NCBI GenBank assembly: GCA_964415605.1
Contig: CAYQBA010000181.1
Location: 1-9,003, forward strand
Reading direction: 5' to 3'
DNA length: 9,003 bases
Source: UCB3 sp964415605
GTDB lineage: Bacteria; Chloroflexota; Anaerolineae; Epilineales; Epilineaceae
The translations under genes were made by a program, and so were the position numbers. This document shows positions 1 to 5,180 of this stretch, piece by piece. The notes under the pieces are model-generated. The model was not told the DNA's origin. It worked only from the letters and a program-made list of their open reading frames with translations, and made no database searches. Every line of letters starts with the position of its first letter. The stretch's first letter is position 1.

Positions 1-961
1 CGCCGTGGGCGCGGCCGCGGATGCCCGCCAGCGTCTCGCCGTGCTCGGCCAGCCACGCGGCCAGGTCGGCGCGCAGCCGGCCGAACACGCCCGGGCCGCC
101 GGCGTACACGGCCGAGCCCACCCCGACGGCGGTGGCGCCGGCCATGACGAGCTCGACGGCATCGGCCGCGCACGCCACGCCGCCGGTGCCGATGATCGGG
201 ACGCCGACGGCGCGCGCCACCTGGTAGACGGCGTGCACGGCGACGGGCCGGAGCGCCGGGCCGGACACGCCGCCGGATCGGTTGTGCAGCACCGGCACGC
301 CGCTCTCGATGTCGATCAGCATGCCGGGCATGGTGTTGATGGCGCAGATCGCGTCGGCACCGGCGTCGACGACGGCCTGGGCGATGCGGCCGATGTCGGG
401 CACGTTGGGGGCGAGCTTGATGATCAGCGGCAGCGACACGGCGCGGCGCACCGCGGCGGTGACGGCGGCGGCCGACGCGCAGCTGCCGGCAAACGGCTCG
501 CCGAACTCCGAGCCGACGTTGGGGCAGCTGATGTTGACTTCCAACAGGTCCGGCGCGGCGCCGGCCACGATCTCGGCCACGCGGGCGAAGTTGTCGACGG
601 TGTCGGCGAAGATGCTCGCGATCATGGGGACGCCCAGCGGCGCCAGGGCAGCGCGGGTCTCGGCCAGGAGCGCGACCTCGGCCGCCGCGCCGGGGTTGGC
701 CAGCCCGATGGCGTTGAGCAAGCCCGGCCCGAAGTCGACACACGTCGGGTTGACGTGCCCGCCGCGCGGTGCCGGTCCGCACGACTTGGCGGTCACCGCG
801 CCGGCTCCGGCACGGGCGGCGCGTTCCATCAGCGATGCGTGGGTGCCGAGGATCCCCGATGCCAGGACAAACGGGTTGACCAGCCGGACGCCGGCGATGT
901 CGACGCCGAGGTCAGGTGCGGGGGCGGCGAACGGGGACGGAACAGCGGTTGGTGCGGTCAT
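1..961 (-). CDS. pyrD: Dihydroorotate dehydrogenase, class 1 (1B-like) catalytic subunit, C-terminus cut by window edge
   Basis: Oxidises dihydroorotate to orotate with FMN in pyrimidine synthesis, in the cytoplasm. Translated from the ATG at 961, 320 residues are visible, close to the family's usual length of just over 300, so only the last few residues and the stop are missing. Visible motifs: VNPFVLASG (28-36) at the start of the barrel; Lys59 in TAKSCGPAPRGGHVNPT (57-73), an FMN/substrate loop; NISCPN (143-148), whose Cys146 is the class 1 catalytic base (class 2 enzymes carry Ser here); IIKLAPN (180-186); AINT (207-210); and PIIGTGGV (255-262), the FMN-phosphate loop. The loop resembles class 1B enzymes, which pair with PyrK; no pyrK lies in the window. 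The first 18 residues (Ala/Pro-rich) precede the conserved start and have no Shine-Dalgarno, but no other in-frame start is evident. It is divergent from the LexA-like gene. Confidence 0.94.
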   Translation of the reverse strand, partial: MTAPTAVPSPFAAPAPDLGVDIAGVRLVNPFVLASGILGTHASLMERAARAGAGAVTAKSCGPAPRGGHVNPTCVDFGPGLLNAIGLANPGAAAEVALLAETRAALAPLGVPMIASIFADTVDNFARVAEIVAGAAPDLLEVNISCPNVGSEFGEPFAGSCASAAAVTAAVRRAVSLPLIIKLAPNVPDIGRIAQAVVDAGADAICAINTMPGMLIDIESGVPVLHNRSGGVSGPALRPVAVHAVYQVARAVGVPIIGTGGVACAADAVELVMAGATAVGVGSAVYAGGPGVFGRLRADLAAWLAEHGETLAGIRGRAHG

Positions 962-973
962 GGGTGCGGCCGG

Positions 974-979
974 ATTATA
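974..979 (-). promoter_or_regulatory. -10 box of the pyrD promoter (near-leaderless)
   Basis: A perfect TATAAT on the minus strand ends 12 nt before the pyrD ATG. With the usual 6-8 nt from -10 to the transcription start, the 5' leader would be only about 5 nt, which agrees with the lack of a Shine-Dalgarno. I see no good -35 at 16-18 nt (TGCCCC at 17 nt), so the call rests on the -10 and its position in otherwise GC-rich DNA. Confidence 0.5.
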
Positions 980-1036
980 GCGGCGGGCGGGTCGTTGGGG
1001 CAGCGGTGGGTGGGCGGCCGGTTCTCGATGCGGCAC

Positions 1037-1065
1037 TTGACGCCAGAACGCATGATCTATATACT
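1037..1065 (+). promoter_or_regulatory. Sigma-70-type promoter of the LexA-like gene
   Basis: TTGACG (1037-1042) and TATACT (1060-1065) each match the consensus at 5 of 6 positions and are separated by exactly 17 bp. This AT-rich patch is isolated in GC-rich DNA. Transcription would start near 1072, leaving a leader of about 40 nt that contains the GGAGG ribosome site. It is the best promoter in the window by sequence. Confidence 0.75.
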
Positions 1066-1073
1066 TTTGTTCT
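1045..1073 (+). promoter_or_regulatory. Candidate LexA operator overlapping the lexA promoter
   Basis: GAAC-GCAT-GATC (1046-1057) matches 7 of 8 core positions of the GAAC-N4-GTTC box bound by LexA in Gram-positive bacteria, and lies inside the -35/-10 spacer. A second, weaker copy on the minus strand (GAAC-AAAA-GTAT, complement of 1061-1072) covers the -10 and start point. The two outer AGAAC/GTTCT arms (1045-1049 and 1069-1073) form an inverted repeat with a 19-nt spacer. Binding here would block the promoter and give the autorepression usual for lexA genes. The sites are inferred from pattern and position only. Confidence 0.5.
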
Positions 1074-1100
1074 ATGATCCCCGAGGTTCCCTACCCTCCC

Positions 1101-1105
1101 GGAGG
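1101..1105 (+). promoter_or_regulatory. Ribosome binding site fixing the start of the LexA-like gene
   Basis: GGAGG sits 6 nt before the ATG at 1112. The reading frame stays open far upstream, almost to the left edge, but that part lies antisense to pyrD. The Shine-Dalgarno, the promoter at 1037-1065 and the LexA-like N-terminus together fix 1112 as the start. Confidence 0.8.
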
Positions 1106-1111
1106 CGTCCC

Positions 1112-1891
1112 ATGACCGCCCCACCCGCCCGCCGCCAGCGGCGCGACCGGCAGCACGACGGCGCCGCGCTCCTCCTCGAGGTCGAGCGCTATCGGCGCAA
1201 GCACGGCATCGGCATCTCCTACGACGAGCTCAACGCGGTCTTGCGCTACGGCTCGAAGGACAAGGTGAAGCGCGACATCGACTGGTGCGTGGCGCGCGAT
1301 TGGGCGACTTACGTCCCCAAGACCGCGCGCTCCATCCGGGTGCTGCAGGCCGGAATCGAGGCGATCGACCGCTGCTTCCCCGGCGCCCTGGCGGGCCCTG
1401 GGCTGGCCCGCGCGGCCGCCGCGCGCAGCTGGTCCGGCGGCGTGGACTGGATCCGCGTCCTGCCGGCCGACATCGCGGCGGGCCCCGCCACGAACGAGTC
1501 GGTGGCCCTCCAGCTCGCCCACGCGCGGGAGCGCCTGCCGCTGCCGGCGGGCGCGATCAGCGCCCCGGAGCGCTGCTTCGCGGTGCGGGTGCGCGGCAAC
1601 TCGATGCGCGACGCCCACATCCTCGACGGCGACCTCGTCGTCCTGCGCTCGACGGACGCGGCCGACCGCAACCAGATCGTGGCGGTGGTGCTGCCGGACG
1701 AGGGCGTGACGCTGAAGCGCTACCTGCCGCTGCCCAAGCAGGGGATCATCCGCTTCAAGGCCGAGAACCCGGCGGTGCCGCACATCGACGTGCCGATCCG
1801 CGGCGAAGGCTACGACGGCCCGATGCCGCGCATCATCGGGGTCTTCAAGACGCTGCACCGCGGGCTGACGCTCCTGGTCAACACGGAGTAG
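1112..1891 (+). CDS. lexA: LexA-like self-cleaving transcriptional repressor (peptidase S24)
   Basis: A 259-residue protein, somewhat longer than typical LexA (about 200-230). The N-terminal part (about 15-80) looks like a winged helix: a helix around 18-30, the turn GISYDEL (34-40), a recognition-helix candidate SKDKVKRDIDWCVARDW (48-64), and ARSIRVL (72-78), equivalent to the wing end of LexA. A linker follows (about 80-112). The S24 domain shows an Ala-Gly cleavage site in DIAAGP (A123-G124), the nucleophile Ser164 in RGNSM, and the general-base Lys202 in VTLKRY. The Ser-Lys spacing of 38 is close to E. coli LexA's. The family binds operators as a dimer and is inactivated by RecA-stimulated self-cleavage after DNA damage. 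A LexA-box-like site overlaps its own promoter. The HTH is divergent, so a LexA paralogue or phage-type repressor is possible. The first STAND gene follows 77 nt downstream in the same direction. Confidence 0.85.
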   Translation: MTAPPARRQRRDRQHDGAALLLEVERYRRKHGIGISYDELNAVLRYGSKDKVKRDIDWCVARDWATYVPKTARSIRVLQAGIEAIDRCFPGALAGPGLARAAAARSWSGGVDWIRVLPADIAAGPATNESVALQLAHARERLPLPAGAISAPERCFAVRVRGNSMRDAHILDGDLVVLRSTDAADRNQIVAVVLPDEGVTLKRYLPLPKQGIIRFKAENPAVPHIDVPIRGEGYDGPMPRIIGVFKTLHRGLTLLVNTE

Positions 1892-1913
1892 CCGCCCGCC
1901 GGGTCGATGGCGG

Positions 1914-1922
1914 TGGTATCAT
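1914..1922 (+). promoter_or_regulatory. Candidate extended -10 promoter for the first STAND gene
   Basis: TGG-TATCAT fits the extended -10 pattern TGn-TATAAT with one mismatch in the hexamer. No -35 is visible, which extended -10 promoters can tolerate. It is followed by CCCCCAC, closely resembling the TATAATCCCCCCAC at the second STAND gene's promoter. Transcription would start near 1929, about 40 nt before the ATG at 1969. Confidence 0.4.
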
Positions 1923-1956
1923 CCCCCACGCGGACCGGCGCGGCACGGGGGGATGA
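1919..1956. repeat. Inverted repeat in the lexA-STAND gap
   Basis: TCATCCCCC (1919-1927) and GGGGGATGA (1948-1956) are perfect 9-bp inverted arms around a 20-nt loop, which itself contains CGCG-GACCGG-CGCG (1929-1942). The 3' arm holds the only G-rich SD-like run before the ATG at 1969, although that run is about 16 nt away. The 5' arm overlaps the candidate -10 box. It could be an operator, a read-through-dependent translational switch, or a weak terminator for lexA; no T-tract follows it. Confidence 0.55.
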
Positions 1957-1968
1957 CGTCCGACATCG

Positions 1969-4900
1969 ATGATTGAGATCACGCCCGAGATCGTCGAGGC
2001 GGCGCTCAAGGACGTCCGGCGCGGCGCCCGGCTCCGCTCCAGCCCGCTCGTCGGCCTGGACTGCCTGCGCCGGCGGGTCGACTCCACGACGGGCCCCTTC
2101 GAAGCCGACGCCCCGCGCGAGCACCTCCTGCGCGACCTGCTGTGCCGGCTGGTGGCCGAGGGTCTGGCGGCGGCGCGCGGCGATTCGCCCCGCGGGCTGC
2201 TCGAGCCGCGGCGGTCGGAGACGGTGGTCGAATCCGAGCTGGCCGGGGATTTCGAGCGTGGCGACCGGGACCGCGAGGCGTGGAGCGTGCTGTACCATCG
2301 CTTCACGGCGCCGATGCCGCTGGACGTCCAGACGCTGGCGGCGCTGACGCAGGCGCCCGGCGCGCGCAACCCCGAACGCCAGATCCGCCGGCGCTGCGTG
2401 CTCGGCTTCGACAAGCTGGCGGCGCGCTTGCGGGCGCTGGAGCGCGAGGTCACGCGCGAACCTGCGCCCGGGGCGGTGGCCGCGGCGTTCCCGGACGCGG
2501 CGCGGCACAATCTGCCGCCGCGCCGCAACCGCTACATCCGCGACGAGGCGGTGCTGGCGTCGGTGGAGGCGCTGCTGGGCGGCACGCGCCTGCTCACGCT
2601 GGTGGGCCCGGGCGGCGTCGGGAAGACGCGGCTGGCGCTGGAGCTGGCGCGCCGGCGGCTGCCCTATTGGCGCGACGGGGTGTGGTTCGTGGGCCTGGGG
2701 GACGTGGCGCACGGCGGCGACGTCCTGCCGGCGGTGGCGCGCGCGCTCCGGCTCCAGGACCCGTCGGAGCCGCTCAGCCTGCCGGCCCTGGTGCGGCGGC
2801 TGCGGGATCGGCAGCTGCTATTGGTGCTCGACAACTGCGAGCACGTCCTCGATGCGTGCGGCGCGTTGGCGAACGCGGTGCTCGAGGGGTGCGGCGAGGT
2901 CTCGATCCTGGCGACCAGCCGGGGGCGCCTCAACGTCGCCGGGGAGCAGCTGTGGGACGTGCCGACGCTGGGCGTGCCGGCGGGGGATGCGCGGGCGGTG
3001 GGCCGGGCGGCACGCACGTCGCCGGTGGAGGTGGCGGGAGCGCCGGCCGAGACGTCCGGGCTGGTGGATCCAGCGGATCCCGAGGCGCTGCTGCGGGGCG
3101 AGGCGGTGGCGCTGTTCGTCGATCGGGCGGCGGAGGTGCGGCACGGCTTTCGGCTGGACCGGGGGAACGCGGCCGACGTGGCGCGGCTATGTCAGCAGCT
3201 CGAGGGCCTCCCGCTGGCGATCGAGCTGGCGGCGGGGCGGATGCGCACGTTGTCGGTAGGCGCGATCGGGGCGCAAATCGAGGACCTGCTCGGGCTGCTG
3301 ACGCACGGCGCGGCGGGCACGCCGGATCGGCACCGCACGATGCGGGCGGCGATCGGATGGAGCCACGACCTGCTGTCGGGGCTGGAGCAGGCGGTCTTCG
3401 CGCGGCTGGCGGTGTTCCGCGGCGGGTGGTCGTTCGAGGCGGCGCGGGCGGTCTGCGCGGGCGGCTCGATCGCGGAGGGCGACGTGCTCGAGGCCTTGGG
3501 CGGGCTGGTGGAGCAGTCGCTGGTCGAGGCGGACGTGGCGGGGGGCGTGCCGCGCTACCGGTGCCTCGAGCCGATCCGGCGGTTCGCGGTGGAGCGGCTG
3601 GCGGACGACGCCGGGGCGGACGCGGCGCGCGACCGGCACCTGGCGTTCTTCGCGGCGCTGGCGGAACGGGCGGAGCCGGAGCTGACGGGGGCGGATCAGG
3701 CGGGCTGGCTGGCGCGGCTGGACGCGGACTACGCGAACCTGATCGAGGCGCTGGATCATGCGGTGGCGGCGGGTGGGAGGCAGGACGGCGAGGCGGGCGC
3801 GCGGGTGTCGACCGGCCTGCGCCTGGCGGCGGCGCTGTGGCGGTACTGGGACGCGCGGGGGAACCAGGCGGACGGGCGGGTACGGCTGGAGCGGCTGCTT
3901 GGCTTGGCGACGGAAGCCACGCCGGACGCGGTTCGGGCGGCGGGGCTACACGCGGGGGGCGTGTTGGCGATGATCGCGTCCGACGATGTCGCGGCGCTGG
4001 CGGCGCTCGAGGCGTGTGCCGAGCTTCGGCGCCGGAACGAGGACTGGCGGGGGCTGGGGCGGACGCTGAACAACCTGGCGGCCATCCGCCATCGCGAGGA
4101 CAAGCTGGACGAGGCGCGGCGGTTGTACGGCGAAGCCCTGGGCGCGGCGCGCCGGGCGGGCGACGACTGGAACGTGGCCAACCTCTTGCTCAACCTGTCG
4201 AAGATGGCGTGGCTCTTGAACGACCTCGGCACCGCGGAGGCATCGTTGGCGGAGAGCGTACCGGCATTTACGCGGTTGGGTGATCTCGGCGGCGTGGCCG
4301 CCGCGCGCCACATGCTCGGGCTGGTGCTGTACCGCCTGGGCGATGACGACGGGGCGGCTGCGGAGCTGCGGCAGGCTCTGGCGCATTACGAAGCGGTGGG
4401 GCATCGCTCGGCGGAGGCGGAGGTCAGGCGCGATCTCGGCAGCCTGAGCCACGTGGCGGGCAATTACAGCGCGGCCGAGCGGGAGTTCAAGCGGTGCGTG
4501 GAGATCTGCGCGTCGATCGACGAGCGTTGGGTGCGCAGCGCGGCGCTGAACCATCTCGGCCAGGTGATGGCCGACACCGGGCACCCGGCCGAAGCCCTGG
4601 CGCACTTCGAGCACGCCTGGAAGATGGCGACCCAGTGCGGGAACCCATATGCCCAGGGCGAGGCGTTGAACGGCATCGCCCGCATCCGCCTGCACCAGGG
4701 GCAGCACGCGGCGGCGCGCGTCGTGCTGTGCCGATGCCTGTCGCTGGGCGCGAAGATCGAGGGCGCACGCCACACGCTGCCGTGGCTGGCGACGGTGATC
4801 CGCTACTTGGTGGTCACGGGTGGCTTGGCGCAGGCGGCGCGGCTGTACGATGTCTACCGCGCGGCGCAAGCGCGCTACGGGTGGCGACTGCCGCCGGCAC

Positions 4901-5034
4901 AGGACGCGGAGCTGGCGGGCGCGGTGGGGGGATTGGCCACCGCGCCCGTCGAGGGCAGCATCACGCCGGACGAGGCGCTGCAGGCGGCGATGGTTGCCGT
5001 GTGCCGTGGCGATTTGACGCCGGATGGTGGTTGA
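1969..5034 (+). CDS. STAND (NB-ARC/AfsR-MalT type) ATPase regulator with HTH-like N-terminus and TPR repeats
   Basis: 1021 residues, cytoplasmic by sequence (no signal or membrane segment). The N-terminal helical region (1-165) has an HTH-like segment around 105-159 (LYHRF...RQIRRR...LRALE). NB-ARC follows: Walker A GPGGVGKT (213-220; Lys219), Walker B LLLVLDNCEH (283-292; Asp288), sensor-like ILATSRGRL (313-321), GLPLA (413-417), and a winged-helix/ARC2-like stretch WSHDLLSGLEQ...LAVFRGGWS (464-488). An Ala-rich insertion (about 338-375) is longer than usual. From about 655 to 925 the sequence is made of TPR-like helical repeats (NNLAAI, LNHLGQV, ALNGIARI). In this class, ligand sensed by the repeats drives ATP-dependent oligomerisation; many are transcription regulators. 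No C-terminal LuxR HTH is present, so output would come from the N-terminus. In-frame TGA at 1954 limits the start to 1969, and homology with the second STAND protein begins at residue 5. The ligand and targets are not recognisable. Confidence 0.87.
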   Translation: MIEITPEIVEAALKDVRRGARLRSSPLVGLDCLRRRVDSTTGPFEADAPREHLLRDLLCRLVAEGLAAARGDSPRGLLEPRRSETVVESELAGDFERGDRDREAWSVLYHRFTAPMPLDVQTLAALTQAPGARNPERQIRRRCVLGFDKLAARLRALEREVTREPAPGAVAAAFPDAARHNLPPRRNRYIRDEAVLASVEALLGGTRLLTLVGPGGVGKTRLALELARRRLPYWRDGVWFVGLGDVAHGGDVLPAVARALRLQDPSEPLSLPALVRRLRDRQLLLVLDNCEHVLDACGALANAVLEGCGEVSILATSRGRLNVAGEQLWDVPTLGVPAGDARAVGRAARTSPVEVAGAPAETSGLVDPADPEALLRGEAVALFVDRAAEVRHGFRLDRGNAADVARLCQQLEGLPLAIELAAGRMRTLSVGAIGAQIEDLLGLLTHGAAGTPDRHRTMRAAIGWSHDLLSGLEQAVFARLAVFRGGWSFEAARAVCAGGSIAEGDVLEALGGLVEQSLVEADVAGGVPRYRCLEPIRRFAVERLADDAGADAARDRHLAFFAALAERAEPELTGADQAGWLARLDADYANLIEALDHAVAAGGRQDGEAGARVSTGLRLAAALWRYWDARGNQADGRVRLERLLGLATEATPDAVRAAGLHAGGVLAMIASDDVAALAALEACAELRRRNEDWRGLGRTLNNLAAIRHREDKLDEARRLYGEALGAARRAGDDWNVANLLLNLSKMAWLLNDLGTAEASLAESVPAFTRLGDLGGVAAARHMLGLVLYRLGDDDGAAAELRQALAHYEAVGHRSAEAEVRRDLGSLSHVAGNYSAAEREFKRCVEICASIDERWVRSAALNHLGQVMADTGHPAEALAHFEHAWKMATQCGNPYAQGEALNGIARIRLHQGQHAAARVVLCRCLSLGAKIEGARHTLPWLATVIRYLVVTGGLAQAARLYDVYRAAQARYGWRLPPAQDAELAGAVGGLATAPVEGSITPDEALQAAMVAVCRGDLTPDGG

Positions 5035-5072
5035 CGACACGATGGGCCAGAAGTCGTCCCGAAGCAAGGCAG

Positions 5073-5117
5073 CGGTATGGAGTGCCGCGTTCTGGACGGC
5101 TGCAGCACTCCATGCCG
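5073..5117 (+). terminator. Long hairpin between convergent genes, possible terminator
   Basis: ATGGAGTGC (5077-5085) and GCACTCCAT (5105-5113) are perfect inverted arms. With one U-G pair (5076/5114) the stem extends to 13 bp, 5073-5085 with 5105-5117, around a 19-nt loop. It starts 39 bp after the STAND stop, between converging genes. There is no T-run after it on either strand, so if it terminates transcription it is not a classical intrinsic terminator. Confidence 0.45.
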
Positions 5118-5143
5118 GCAAGATGCCGGCGCGCCCCGCGGGG
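5112..5143. repeat. Palindromic repeat cluster (dispersed-repeat type)
   Basis: GCCGGCA-AGA-TGCCGGC (5114-5130) is a perfect 7-bp stem with a 3-nt loop. It also contains the direct repeat ATGCCGGC twice (5112-5119 and 5123-5130), and is followed by the perfect palindrome CCCCGCGGGG (5134-5143). It overlaps the preceding long hairpin, so the two stems cannot form at once. A GCCGGC-AAG-ATGCCGGC core next to GCACTCCA resembles, from memory, dispersed intergenic repeats of Verrucomicrobia and other phyla whose translation reads AGILPA. Copy number here cannot be seen from one window. Confidence 0.55.
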
Positions 5144-5180
5144 TCGTTGTTCGCGGCCTCCTCACCTGGCTCCGGCGCGA

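Noticed and set aside
5..1111. Long upstream in-frame extension of the LexA-like gene to near the left edge
   Set aside because: It is antisense to the well-supported pyrD gene, has low-complexity Gly/Ala/Arg/Asp composition, and the promoter plus GGAGG place the start at 1112.
1953..1976. Seven-codon upstream ORF (MTSDIDD) overlapping the STAND start
   Set aside because: The G-run is only 1 nt from its ATG, too close to act as a Shine-Dalgarno; no sign of regulatory codons. Kept only as a curiosity.
2142..4283. Plus-strand open frame of 713 codons in another frame of the STAND-TPR gene
   Set aside because: Extremely Gly/Ala/Arg-rich low-complexity product, an alternative-frame artefact of GC-rich coding sequence.
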